A stretch of 64,000 bases of DNA from the NCBI GenBank assembly GCA_020637815.1, contig JACKJS010000001.1, positions 992,001-1,056,000 on the forward strand, in the 5' to 3' direction. The notes beneath the pieces were generated by a model. The model searched no databases. It was not told where the DNA came from and worked only from the letters and a program-made list of their open reading frames with translations. The position numbers and the translations under genes were made by a program. Shown one piece after another: positions 6,473 through 15,627 of the stretch (position 1 is its first letter; each line of letters starts with the position of its first letter). This DNA comes from Hyphomicrobiaceae bacterium (GTDB lineage Bacteria; Pseudomonadota; Alphaproteobacteria; Rhizobiales; Methyloligellaceae).

Positions 6473-8947
6473 TTACATGCCCGCCATTTTGCGCTGATCG
6501 ATCACCGGCGCGGCCTCATGGTCGAGAATGCGATAGGCGAGGAGCTTGGCGCGATCGTTGATCAGGAACCACACCACTGCGTAGCCCCACACAAGGGCAG
6601 CGAGGTCCCAGCCGATCGCCGGCATCAAAAGACCGTAGATCGCGATGACGGTCGCGATCACTTGGGTGCCGAACACGGCGATCAGGAGGATCGGCGCGGG
6701 AGCGATCGACCAGAACGGCCCACGCGTGCGGGTGACGAAGATGTTGAAGTGCCCCGCGACGGACAGCTTTAGATACATCAAGGTCTGCACGACCTCCCGG
6801 TCCAGATGCAGAACGTGTTCGCCGATATAGAACAAGCCGAAGGACGCGGCGACGCCCGTGATCCCCAACACCGTGGAGACACCCAGTACGAGGCGCATAT
6901 CCCACGATTCCGGCTTCGGCGAAGGCCGGACGTTGTCATAGGCGATGGAGAGGATCGCACCGTCGTTTAGAAGCGCGAGTAGAACGATCATGATCGCGGT
7001 AACGGGATAGAAATTGAACACCAGAATCGACAGCGTCATGAACAGCAGCACGCGCACCGTCTCGGCGATGCGATAGATCGCGTAGCTGTTCATCCGCTGG
7101 AAGATTTTGCGCGCCTCCTTGACCGCATCGACGATGACGGTCAGGCCCGGCGTCAGCAACACGATGGCCGCGGCGGCCCGCGCGGCGTCGGTCGCGCCGG
7201 AAACGGCGATGCCGCAATCGGCTTTCTTCAGGGACGGCGCATCGTTCACCCCATCTCCCGTCATGCCGACGATATGGCCGTGCTTCTGCAAGACATCGAT
7301 GATGTGGAACTTGTGCTCGGGAAAGACCTGCGCGAAGCCGTCCGCCGTCTCGATATCGTGATCGAGCTTGGCGGTCTCGTGTGCCTTGGTGTCGCCGAAC
7401 CGGCTCGCATCGAGGATATCGGTGCCGAGGCCGAGCTGGCCTGCGATCTCCTTGGCGATCGCGAGCTGATCGCCCGTGACCATCTTGACGTCGATGCCGA
7501 GCTCTTCGGCCTTGGCGATCATGTCCTTGGAGTCCGGCCGCGGTGGATCGTAGAGCGGCAACACGCCGAGAAATTCCCAGTCGTTACCCGATTCCTTGGC
7601 CACGCCGAGCGCCCGGTAGCCGCGCTTCGCTAGCGCCTCGGTCGCCTTATCGACATCGTCTTTGACGGCGGCGGCATTCTTCGACAAAGCCAGAACCACC
7701 TGGACCGCGCCCTTGGTGACTTTGAAGGTCTTCCCGTCCTTGTCCGTGATCGTGGCCTCGGTACGCTTATGAACAGGATCGAAGGGTTGATAATGCGAGG
7801 TGGAATATGCCTTCAGCGCATCTTGATCCTTCAGACCCGCGATCACCGCCATGTCGATCGTATCTTGGTTTTCGGCGCGCGATGCCAGCGCCCCGTCGAG
7901 GACGAGTTCGTCCCGGGTTTCGCCGCCGACCGGGACGGGATCGCCGAGCGTCAGCTTGTTCTGCGTCAGCGTCCCGGTCTTGTCCGAGCACAGGACGTCG
8001 ACACCCGCCAACTCCTCGATGGATGCGAGCCGGCTGACGATAGCCTGCCGCGCGGCAAGACGCCTTGCGCCCACGGCCATGGTCACGGACAGAACCGCGG
8101 GCATGGCGACGGGGATGGCCGCCACCGTGAGCACCAGCGCGAATTGCAGCGTGGTCATGATCTCGTCGCCCCGGAACGTCGCCACCGCGAAGATGAGCGT
8201 GACGAGTGCGATTGCGACAATGATCAGGTAGTCGCCGATCTTCATCACGGCCTTTTGGAAATGGCTCGTCGTATGCGCCTCTTCCACGAGCGCCGCGGTC
8301 TTGCCGAAGAAGGTCTTGCCGCCCGTCGCATAGACGATGGCGTCCGCCTCCCCCTGGCGGAGGATAGCGCCCGAATAAAGAACCTCGCCTTCACCCTTGG
8401 AGACCGGAAGCGATTCGCCGGTGAGCGCGGCTTGATCGACTTCGACAGCATCCGGGCCGAGCGACCGCGAATCGGCCGGGACGATGTCGCCGAGCCGGAG
8501 ACGCACGATATCGCCGGGCACCAGGTCCCGTGCCGCCATGTCGCTCCAGGCCCCGCCGCGCTTCACACGGGCATGGGGCGCGAGCCTGGCCTTCAGTGCG
8601 GCGATGGCGTTTCCGGCCTGATACTCCTCCCAGAAGCCCACGATCGCGTTGGCCAAAAGCAGAACGATAATAATGACGAAGTCGGACCAATGATGGACGA
8701 TGGCCGAGAGCACGGCCGCCGCTTCGATCATCCAGGGGATTGGTCCCCAGAAATAAGACAGGAATTTCAGGATCGGACTGGTCGTCTTCTCCGCGATCTC
8801 GTTGGCACCGTATTGGGCGAGCCGGGTCTGTGCTTCCGCCAGTGTCAATCCCGTCTCCGGCGTAGTGCCGAGTTCCTTCTCGAGCTGTCCGATGTCCAGC
8901 TTCTCCAAGCCGTCGACTTTCTGGGAGTGGGATGTCGCGTCAGCCAT
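6473..8947 (-). CDS. Plasma-membrane-type (P3A) proton-exporting P-type ATPase
   Basis: This 824-residue inner-membrane enzyme should pump H+ out using ATP. It has the actuator motif LTGES (residues 175-179), the phosphorylation site SDKTGTLT with Asp322, the hinge MTGDGVNDAP, about ten membrane helices and the short N-terminus of the P3A group (yeast Pma1-like), not the Ca2+ or heavy-metal groups. PEG-rich or CxxC metal domains are absent. The ATG at 8947 follows GAGGAGAG; the in-frame extension upstream is not family-like. Bacterial members are scattered and may help acid tolerance or membrane energisation. The gene is alone, facing the DUF4405 pair and divergent from tkt. Confidence 0.92.
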   Translation of the reverse strand: MADATSHSQKVDGLEKLDIGQLEKELGTTPETGLTLAEAQTRLAQYGANEIAEKTTSPILKFLSYFWGPIPWMIEAAAVLSAIVHHWSDFVIIIVLLLANAIVGFWEEYQAGNAIAALKARLAPHARVKRGGAWSDMAARDLVPGDIVRLRLGDIVPADSRSLGPDAVEVDQAALTGESLPVSKGEGEVLYSGAILRQGEADAIVYATGGKTFFGKTAALVEEAHTTSHFQKAVMKIGDYLIIVAIALVTLIFAVATFRGDEIMTTLQFALVLTVAAIPVAMPAVLSVTMAVGARRLAARQAIVSRLASIEELAGVDVLCSDKTGTLTQNKLTLGDPVPVGGETRDELVLDGALASRAENQDTIDMAVIAGLKDQDALKAYSTSHYQPFDPVHKRTEATITDKDGKTFKVTKGAVQVVLALSKNAAAVKDDVDKATEALAKRGYRALGVAKESGNDWEFLGVLPLYDPPRPDSKDMIAKAEELGIDVKMVTGDQLAIAKEIAGQLGLGTDILDASRFGDTKAHETAKLDHDIETADGFAQVFPEHKFHIIDVLQKHGHIVGMTGDGVNDAPSLKKADCGIAVSGATDAARAAAAIVLLTPGLTVIVDAVKEARKIFQRMNSYAIYRIAETVRVLLFMTLSILVFNFYPVTAIMIVLLALLNDGAILSIAYDNVRPSPKPESWDMRLVLGVSTVLGITGVAASFGLFYIGEHVLHLDREVVQTLMYLKLSVAGHFNIFVTRTRGPFWSIAPAPILLIAVFGTQVIATVIAIYGLLMPAIGWDLAALVWGYAVVWFLINDRAKLLAYRILDHEAAPVIDQRKMAGM

Positions 8948-9294
8948 GGTGTCGCTCTCCTCATCCTTTCCAGCCCGGAACACCGAAGAAACAGCATGAT
9001 GCGCAATCCGCTTACCATGCTCCAGGCTTCTTGCCCCATTGCGCAAATTTATCGCCTACATAGCGCATACGCCGGTTCTAAGACTTGATCGAAACGCCAT
9101 TGGCGGACAGTGTGCGTATCGGCTTCCGACTCCACGAAGCCATTGCCGGCGCGAAAACTTGGGATCGATACCAAACGCGGACTGCACCGGTGCGTTGTTT
9201 GCGTTTGCGATCTTGCCCCGAGGTCTTGGGCACCGGAAAATTGGTCCGCAGAAATGCGCCGGTTGAAATAAGAGACGTGGGAGGATCGGCGGCG
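8948..9294. promoter_or_regulatory. Divergent promoter region between the H+-ATPase and tkt
   Basis: This 347-base gap separates two divergent genes and must hold promoters for both. I see no gene in it. TTGCGC at 9037-9042 could be a -35 element for rightward transcription with a weak TAGCGC at about 9060 as -10, but the match is poor. The tkt ribosome binding site GGGAGGA is at its right end. The in-frame extension of tkt through this gap has no transketolase similarity. Confidence 0.4.
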
Positions 9295-11367
9295 GTGGCA
9301 CAGACTCAAGACAAGATCGACAAGCTGGCGATCAATACGATCCGCACCCTTTCCATCGACGCCATCCAAAAGGCGAACTCCGGCCATCCGGGAACGGCCA
9401 TGGATGCCGCCCCCACCGCCTACACGCTGTGGCAGCAATTCCTCCGCTACGATCCCAAGGCGCCCCATTGGATGAACCGCGACCGGTTCGTCCTATCTTC
9501 GGGCCACGCCTCGATGCTGCTGTACAGCCTTATCCATCTGGCGGGGATCGAGGCGGCGGAGACGGCCTATCAGTCGCAGGGCGGCCAAGCCGTCAGCCTC
9601 GCCGATATCGAAAGCTTCCGGGAGGAAGGCAGCCGCTGCCCTGGCCATCCCGAATATGGCTGGACGACGGGTGTCGAATCGACGACCGGCCCGCTTGGCC
9701 AGGGAGTCGCCACCAGCGTCGGCATGGCCATGGCGGGCAAATGGCTCGCCGCCACCTATAACAAGCCGGACTTCACGCTCTTCGACTACAACGTCTATGC
9801 CGTTTGCGGCGAAGGCTGCCTAATGGAAGGCATCGGTAGTGAAGCCGCATCGCTCGCCGGGCATCTGAAGCTCTCCAACCTGTGCTGGATCTTCGACAAC
9901 AACAACGTGACCATCGACGGCCACACGGATATCACTTTCACCGAAGATGTCGCCAAGCGCTTCGAAGCCTATGGCTGGAACGTCACGCGGGTGTCAAATG
10001 CCAACGACCTTGGCGAACTCGCCTCCGCCTACAACGATTTTCTGGCCACGGACGATGCCCCGACACTGGTCATCGTTCACAGCCATATCGGCTACGGGTC
10101 GCCGGAGCGGCACGATACGCCGAAGGTGCATGGCGAACCCTTGGGTCCGGACGAAGTGCGGCGCACGAAGGAATTCCTCGGATTCGATCCGGACAGGTTC
10201 TTCGTGGTTCCCGATGGGGTGCGCCAGCACTTCACGACCCATATGGGCCAGCGTGGCGCGACCGCCCGCGCCAAGTGGGAGAAGCTATTCGCCGACTACG
10301 CCAAGGCGCACCCAGACGACGCGAAGCATCTCGAGCTCATCCGAGATCGCGGGCTCCCGGACGGCTGGGACAGCGATATCCCGAGCTTCAGCGCAGACGC
10401 CACCGGCATCGCCACGCGCGAGGCCTCGGGCAAGGTGCTCAATGCCATCGCCACGAAAGTGCCGTGGGTTATCGGCGGCGCAGCGGATGTCGCGGGCAGC
10501 ACCAAGGTCATTCTGAACTATCCGGGTGCGGGCGAGTTTCAGCCCTATGGCGAACTCGGCGACTACGGCGGCAACAATCTGCGCTACGGCATCCGCGAAC
10601 ACGCGATGTGCGCGGTGGTGAACGGCATGGTGTTGTCGGGCCTCCGCGCTTACGATTCCTGCTACCTGATCTTCACCGACTATGCGCGCGGCGCGATCCG
10701 CCTTGCTTCGCTGATGGACCTTCCCGTGCTGCATATTTGGACGCACGATTCCATCAGCCTCGGGCAGGACGGGCCCACCCATCAGCCCGTCGAGCAATTG
10801 GCGTCGTTGCGGGCCATGCCGGGCCTGATCGTGATCCGTCCCGCAGACGCGAACGAAACGGTGGAAGCCTATCGCCTCGCCATGCCGCATAAGAGCCGGC
10901 CCGTTGCACTCGTGCTGACACGGCAAGCGGTGCCGATTTTCGACCGGTCGAGCGTTGCGCCTGCCTCCGGTCTTGCCAAGGGCGGTTATGTGCTGGCGGA
11001 TGCGGCGGGCGGGAAGCCCGATGTGATCTTGATCGGCACGGGCAGCGAAGTGTCGCTGTGCCTCGCCGCTCGCGACCTGCTGGCGAAAGACAAGATTGCC
11101 GCGCGCGTCGTGTCGATGCCCTGCCGTGAACTCTTCGAGGATCAGGACGAGGCCTATCGCAAGTCGGTGCTGCCGCCAGAGATCACGGCCCGCGTCACGG
11201 TCGAAGAGGCCTCGCCGCTCGGCTGGGACCGCTATGCGGGACCCGATGGCATCGTTCTCGGTATGAACACGTTCGGTCTGTCGGCGCCGCTCAAAGTCGT
11301 CTCCGAACATTTCGGCTTCACCCCGGAGCGCGTCGCGGACGCCGCGAGAAAGGTGCTCAAGCGCTAG
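9295..11367 (+). CDS. tkt: Transketolase
   Basis: Transketolase moves two-carbon units between sugar phosphates, here in the non-oxidative pentose phosphate pathway, using thiamine diphosphate in the cytosol. The 690 residues cover the full enzyme. Motifs include ANSGHPG at the start, IREHAM with the catalytic Glu in the middle domain, and the C-terminal domain. The cofactor motif usually read as GDGCLMEG is GEGCLMEG here, with Glu173 where the Mg-binding Asp is expected. The start is the GTG at 9295 after GGGAGGA; no closer ATG fits the family. It heads a run of six same-strand genes for the pentose phosphate cycle. Confidence 0.95.
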   Translation: MAQTQDKIDKLAINTIRTLSIDAIQKANSGHPGTAMDAAPTAYTLWQQFLRYDPKAPHWMNRDRFVLSSGHASMLLYSLIHLAGIEAAETAYQSQGGQAVSLADIESFREEGSRCPGHPEYGWTTGVESTTGPLGQGVATSVGMAMAGKWLAATYNKPDFTLFDYNVYAVCGEGCLMEGIGSEAASLAGHLKLSNLCWIFDNNNVTIDGHTDITFTEDVAKRFEAYGWNVTRVSNANDLGELASAYNDFLATDDAPTLVIVHSHIGYGSPERHDTPKVHGEPLGPDEVRRTKEFLGFDPDRFFVVPDGVRQHFTTHMGQRGATARAKWEKLFADYAKAHPDDAKHLELIRDRGLPDGWDSDIPSFSADATGIATREASGKVLNAIATKVPWVIGGAADVAGSTKVILNYPGAGEFQPYGELGDYGGNNLRYGIREHAMCAVVNGMVLSGLRAYDSCYLIFTDYARGAIRLASLMDLPVLHIWTHDSISLGQDGPTHQPVEQLASLRAMPGLIVIRPADANETVEAYRLAMPHKSRPVALVLTRQAVPIFDRSSVAPASGLAKGGYVLADAAGGKPDVILIGTGSEVSLCLAARDLLAKDKIAARVVSMPCRELFEDQDEAYRKSVLPPEITARVTVEEASPLGWDRYAGPDGIVLGMNTFGLSAPLKVVSEHFGFTPERVADAARKVLKR

Positions 11368-11424
11368 ACGTTCACGCGCCGCGACGCGGGGCGTGCCCAA
11401 GGTTACGACACGAGGAGAGAGACG

Positions 11425-12438
11425 ATGCAACTTGGCATGATCGGACTCGGCCGGATGGGCGCCAACATGGTGATCCGCGCCATGAAGGCGGGACACGACT
11501 GCCACGTGTTCGATACGCACGCAGATGCCGTCTCGGCCCTCACCGGCAAAGGCGCCAAGGGCAGCACGGATCTGAAGATATTCGTGCAAGGGCTCGATAA
11601 ACCCCGCGCGGTGTGGATGATGGTTCCGGCCGGCGCGGTCGATGCGGTCATCGCCGAGCTCACGCCCCTGCTCGATGCGGGCGACATCGTCATCGACGGC
11701 GGCAACTCCTACTACCACGACGACATTCGCCGCGCGGGCGAGCTGAAAGGCAAGGGCATCCACTATGTGGATGTCGGCGTCAGCGGTGGCGTCTGGGGCC
11801 TGGAGCGTGGCTATTGCATGATGATCGGCGGCGAGGACGGCGTGGTCGCCCATCTCGATCCGATCTTCAAAACGCTCGCGCCCGGCGTCGACGAAGCGCC
11901 GCGCACGCCCGGTGCGACCGGCGAAGCATCTCCCGCCGAGAACGGCTATCTCCACTGCGGCCCGAACGGCGCGGGGCACTACGTGAAGATGGTCCATAAC
12001 GGCATCGAGTACGGGATCATGGCCGCCTATGCCGAAGGCCTGAACATTCTCCACCACGGCAATATCGGCAAGACGCAGCGGACCACCGACGCCGAGACAA
12101 CGCCGCTGCGCAATCCGGAATACTATCAATACGACATCGACCTGCCCGCAGTCGCCGAAGTGTGGCGGCGCGGCAGCGTGATCGGCTCGTGGCTACTAGA
12201 CCTCACCGCGAGTGCGCTGCGCAAGAGCCCGGACCTCGCCAATTTCGAAGGCCGCGTGTCCGATTCCGGCGAAGGCCGCTGGACCCTGCTCGCCGCCATC
12301 GACGAAGGCGTGCCCGCGCCGGTCATCTCATCGGCGCTGTTCTCGCGATTCTCTTCGCGCGGCAACGCGGAGTTCGCGGACAAGCTCATGTCGGCCATGC
12401 GCTTCGAGTTCGGCGGGCATCTGGAGAAGAAGGACTAG
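11425..12438 (+). CDS. gnd: 6-phosphogluconate dehydrogenase, decarboxylating (short, probably NAD type)
   Basis: Gnd oxidises and decarboxylates 6-phosphogluconate to ribulose 5-phosphate. At 337 residues it belongs to the short YqeC/GndA-like form, not the 470-residue NADP enzyme. The Rossmann motif GLGRMGANM is at residues 7-15 and the second strand ends in Asp30 (HVFD), which favours NAD over NADP. The substrate-site segments DGGNSYY, GVSGGVWGLERGY and KMVHNGIEYG are intact. GAGGAGAG precedes the ATG. It follows tkt by 57 bases and precedes zwf by 11, so the three are likely one transcript. Confidence 0.93.
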   Translation: MQLGMIGLGRMGANMVIRAMKAGHDCHVFDTHADAVSALTGKGAKGSTDLKIFVQGLDKPRAVWMMVPAGAVDAVIAELTPLLDAGDIVIDGGNSYYHDDIRRAGELKGKGIHYVDVGVSGGVWGLERGYCMMIGGEDGVVAHLDPIFKTLAPGVDEAPRTPGATGEASPAENGYLHCGPNGAGHYVKMVHNGIEYGIMAAYAEGLNILHHGNIGKTQRTTDAETTPLRNPEYYQYDIDLPAVAEVWRRGSVIGSWLLDLTASALRKSPDLANFEGRVSDSGEGRWTLLAAIDEGVPAPVISSALFSRFSSRGNAEFADKLMSAMRFEFGGHLEKKD

Positions 12439-12449
12439 AAGGCAGCGCC

Positions 12450-13838
12450 ATGAGTTCCCCGAACGGCACAATTTCCGACGCGTTCGTCTTTTTCGGCGCG
12501 AGCGGCGATCTCGCCTACAAACAGATATTCCCCGCGCTTTACGGCCTCGTCCGCGATGAAGGGCTGGACATCCCCATCACGGGCGTCGCCCGCACGGAAT
12601 GGACGCTCGACGAGTTCAAAAAACGCGCCGAGGACAGCGTCAAGGCCCATGGCGGCGACGTCAAGGACGAGGCCTTCAAGAAGCTCTTGAGCCTGCTCCA
12701 TTACGTGCCGGGTGACTACGCGGACCCCAAAGTGTTCGCCGAACTGCGCAAACAATTGGGCGACGCCAAGAGCCCCCTGCACTATCTCGCCATTCCGCCG
12801 TTCCTCTTTTCGGAGGTCGCGGGCCAGCTCGCGAATTCGGGATGCGCGGACAATGCTCGTCTCGTGGTCGAAAAGCCGTTCGGGCGCGACAGACAGTCGG
12901 CCCAGGAGCTCAGCGACATACTCGACAAATATTTCCCCGAGAAGCACATCTTCCGCATCGACCATTATCTCGGCAAGGAGCCGGTGCAGAACATCCTCTA
13001 CACGCGCTTCGCCAACTCGATTTTCGAGCCGCTATGGAACCGCAACCACGTGCGCAGCATCCAGATCACCATGGCCGAGAATTTCGGCGTGCAAGATCGC
13101 GGTGCCTTCTATGACGGTGCCGGCGCCATCCGCGACGTGCTGCAGAACCACATGCTGCAGATCCTCGCTTCGCTCACGATGGACCCGCCGACCGGCCAGG
13201 AGCACGAAGCCATTCGCGACCGGAAGGCGAGCCTGCTGAAATCCGTGCGGCCGCTCGACGCCCATCACGTGGTGCGCGGACAATATCAGGGCTACCAGAA
13301 GGTTCCGGGCGTCCGCCCCGGTTCGACGGTCGAGACCTACGCCGCCGCCAAGTTGTTCATCGACAGCTGGCGGTGGGAAGGCGTGCCGATCTTCATCCGC
13401 ACGGGCAAGTGCCTGCCCGTGACCGTCGCCGAGGCCGTGGTGCAGTTCAAGAAGCCGCCGCGCGAGACCTTCGGCGAGATCGAGGCGATCGGTTGCGGCC
13501 ATATGCGTTTCCGCATTCAGCCCGACGTGGCCATCGCGCTCGGCACGCGCGTGAAGGTTCCCGGCGACCGCATGATCGGCGACGACGTCGAGCTTGTCTT
13601 GACCCGGCAGCCGGGCGTGGACAAGCCCCCCTATCAGCGGCTTCTCGGCGATGCCATGGACGGCATCAGCGACCTCTTCACCCGTCAGGACATCGTCGAC
13701 GCGGAATGGCGCATTGTCGAGAACGTGCTCGACAACGTGACCCCACTTTACGCCTACGAGCCCGATACGTGGGGCCCGAGCGAAGCCGAACAATTGTTCG
13801 GCTCCGACGGCCGTTGGCTCAACCCCAGCCCGAAGTAG
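12450..13838 (+). CDS. zwf: Glucose-6-phosphate 1-dehydrogenase
   Basis: Zwf oxidises glucose 6-phosphate to 6-phosphogluconolactone and makes NADPH or NADH in the cytosol. The 462-residue protein has the nucleotide motif GASGDLAYK (residues 16-24), the active-site RIDHYLGKE with His172, and the EKPFGRD segment. An Arg after the second strand (GVART) is compatible with NADP use. The ATG at 12450 follows AAGG; it lies 11 bases after the gnd stop. The following HAD gene begins nine bases after the zwf stop, so the operon continues. Confidence 0.95.
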   Translation: MSSPNGTISDAFVFFGASGDLAYKQIFPALYGLVRDEGLDIPITGVARTEWTLDEFKKRAEDSVKAHGGDVKDEAFKKLLSLLHYVPGDYADPKVFAELRKQLGDAKSPLHYLAIPPFLFSEVAGQLANSGCADNARLVVEKPFGRDRQSAQELSDILDKYFPEKHIFRIDHYLGKEPVQNILYTRFANSIFEPLWNRNHVRSIQITMAENFGVQDRGAFYDGAGAIRDVLQNHMLQILASLTMDPPTGQEHEAIRDRKASLLKSVRPLDAHHVVRGQYQGYQKVPGVRPGSTVETYAAAKLFIDSWRWEGVPIFIRTGKCLPVTVAEAVVQFKKPPRETFGEIEAIGCGHMRFRIQPDVAIALGTRVKVPGDRMIGDDVELVLTRQPGVDKPPYQRLLGDAMDGISDLFTRQDIVDAEWRIVENVLDNVTPLYAYEPDTWGPSEAEQLFGSDGRWLNPSPK

Positions 13839-13847
13839 CAGCACCGC

Positions 13848-14522
13848 ATGGCCGAACCGCACCAGATCGTCTTCCTGTTCGACGTCGACAATACGCTGCT
13901 CGACAACGACCGCATGAAGGCCGATCTCGGGGACTATGTCTCGCGGACATTCGGCGCCGAGGGCCGGGACCTTCTCTGGGCTCTCTACGAGGAAGAGCGC
14001 GTCAAACACGGATACGCTGACTTCCTCGGCACGCTCGAACGGTTTCGCTTGGCCCATTTGGAAGACTTGCGCGTCATGGATCTGGCGAACTGGGTCGTCG
14101 ATTATCCCTTCGCCGATCGGCTCTACCCTGGCGCGCTCGATGCCGTGCGCCACGTCCGCCAATGGGGCTTGCCCGTCATCCTTACGGACGGCGACGGCGT
14201 ATATCAGCCGCACAAGCTGGAGCGCGCCGGGTTGATCGCGGCCTTTGACGGACACGTGCTGAACTACGTGCACAAGGAAGCCGAACTCGACGCCGTGACG
14301 CACGCATACCCAGCCAAGCACTACGTGTTGATCGACGATAAGCTTAGCGTGCTCGGTTCGGTCAAACGTAGTTGGAACAAGCGTGTGACGACGGTTTTTC
14401 CGCGTCAGGGCCACTACGCCAACGATCCAAAGACTTTGAAGGATTTGCCGCCGGCCGATATCGAGATCGCCCGCATCGCCGATCTGATGCAGCACGATTT
14501 CGGCACGATCGTGCCGGCCTAA
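13848..14522 (+). CDS. HAD-family phosphatase in the pentose phosphate operon
   Basis: This 224-residue HAD-superfamily hydrolase opens with FLFDVDNTLLDND, the nucleophile motif with two Asp residues, and has a later motif VLIDDKLSVL that resembles HAD motif IV. The helical cap at about residues 20-90 suggests a small-molecule phosphatase. The substrate is not evident. Its place nine bases after zwf and 15 before tal suggests removal of a sugar phosphate or repair of a side product of the pathway, but that is inference from context. It could equally be a general nucleotidase. Confidence 0.8.
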   Translation: MAEPHQIVFLFDVDNTLLDNDRMKADLGDYVSRTFGAEGRDLLWALYEEERVKHGYADFLGTLERFRLAHLEDLRVMDLANWVVDYPFADRLYPGALDAVRHVRQWGLPVILTDGDGVYQPHKLERAGLIAAFDGHVLNYVHKEAELDAVTHAYPAKHYVLIDDKLSVLGSVKRSWNKRVTTVFPRQGHYANDPKTLKDLPPADIEIARIADLMQHDFGTIVPA

Positions 14523-14537
14523 CGAGGAGATAGACCC

Positions 14538-15614
14538 GTGAAGCCCACGAAAGCCCTGCACGATCTCGGTCAAAGCCTGTGGATCGACGACATCACTCGC
14601 GACATGCTCGATAGCGGCACGCTCAAGAAATATATCGACGACTTCTCCGTGACGGGTCTCACGTCGAATCCGACCATCTTCGACAACGCGATTGCGAAGA
14701 GCGACAGCTATGACGGGGAAATCAAGCGGCTGTTCAAGGCGGGCTATTCGGGCGAGGCGTTGTTCTTCGAACTCGCTCTTCAAGATTTGTCCCGCGCCGC
14801 CGATCTGTTCCTGCCGACCCATGAACGCACCGCGACTGTTGACGGCTATGTGTCGCTGGAGGTCTCGCCGCTCCTCGCCTACGACACGCAAGCGACGGTC
14901 GCCGAGGCCAAGCGCCTGTTCGAGCGCGCGCACAAGCCGAATCTCTTCATCAAGATTCCGGGAACGAAGGAAGGCTTGCCCGCCATCGAGGAGGCGATCT
15001 ATTCGGGCGTCTCGGTCAACGTGACGCTGCTGTTCTCATCGCAGCACTGCGTGGACGCGGCCGACGCCTATATGAAAGGCCTCGAACGGCGCGTGGCCGA
15101 GGGACTGTCTCCGGACGTGCGCTCCGTCGCCTCGATCTTCATTAGCCGCTGGGACAAGGCGGTGATGGATACGGTTCCCGCCGAGTTGAAGGACAAGCTT
15201 GGCATCGCCGTCGCGCATCAAGCCTATCGCGATTATCGCAAGCTCCTAGACAGCGACCGCTGGCAGCGGCTCGAGTCGCTCGGCGCGCGGGCTCAGCGTC
15301 TGCTGTTCGCCTCGACGAGCACCAAGGACCCAACCGCGCCGGATACGCTCTATATTGGCGCGCTGGCGGCACCCAACACGGTCAACACCATGCCCGACAA
15401 GACGCTGCTTGCCTTCGGCGATCACGGCAGCCTCGACGGCGTGCTGGCGTCCGACGGCGGCAATTGCGAAGAGGTGCTGGCGGCCTACGAGAAAGCGGGG
15501 ATTTCCGTCGCCGGTCTCGCCGCGCAACTCCAGAAGGAAGGCGCCGCCTCGTTCGTCAAGTCGTGGCAGGACCTGCTGCAATCCATTGAAACGAAAAGCA
15601 AGGCGCTTGGCTAA
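14538..15614 (+). CDS. tal: Transaldolase
   Basis: Transaldolase transfers dihydroxyacetone units between sedoheptulose 7-phosphate and glyceraldehyde 3-phosphate. At 358 residues this is the longer bacterial form often encoded beside pgi. The opening DLGQSLWIDDITRDML and the segment TGLTSNPTIFD are family hallmarks, and the Schiff-base Lys is Lys139 in FIKIPGT. The start is a GTG at 14538 after GAGGAGA. The pgi gene begins 13 bases after the stop. In some bacteria the two are fused; here they are separate reading frames with a clear ribosome binding site between them. Confidence 0.94.
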   Translation: MKPTKALHDLGQSLWIDDITRDMLDSGTLKKYIDDFSVTGLTSNPTIFDNAIAKSDSYDGEIKRLFKAGYSGEALFFELALQDLSRAADLFLPTHERTATVDGYVSLEVSPLLAYDTQATVAEAKRLFERAHKPNLFIKIPGTKEGLPAIEEAIYSGVSVNVTLLFSSQHCVDAADAYMKGLERRVAEGLSPDVRSVASIFISRWDKAVMDTVPAELKDKLGIAVAHQAYRDYRKLLDSDRWQRLESLGARAQRLLFASTSTKDPTAPDTLYIGALAAPNTVNTMPDKTLLAFGDHGSLDGVLASDGGNCEEVLAAYEKAGISVAGLAAQLQKEGAASFVKSWQDLLQSIETKSKALG

Positions 15615-15627
15615 GGGGAGAACTCAG

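Noticed and set aside
12162..12449. N-terminal extension of Zwf into gnd
   Set aside because: It overlaps the end of gnd in another frame and is unlike the family. The GASGDLA motif sits at the right distance from the ATG at 12450.
10285..14933. Long minus-strand open frames antisense to tkt, gnd, zwf and tal
   Set aside because: All four sense genes are clear. The antisense products are His/Arg/Asp-rich without recognisable domains.
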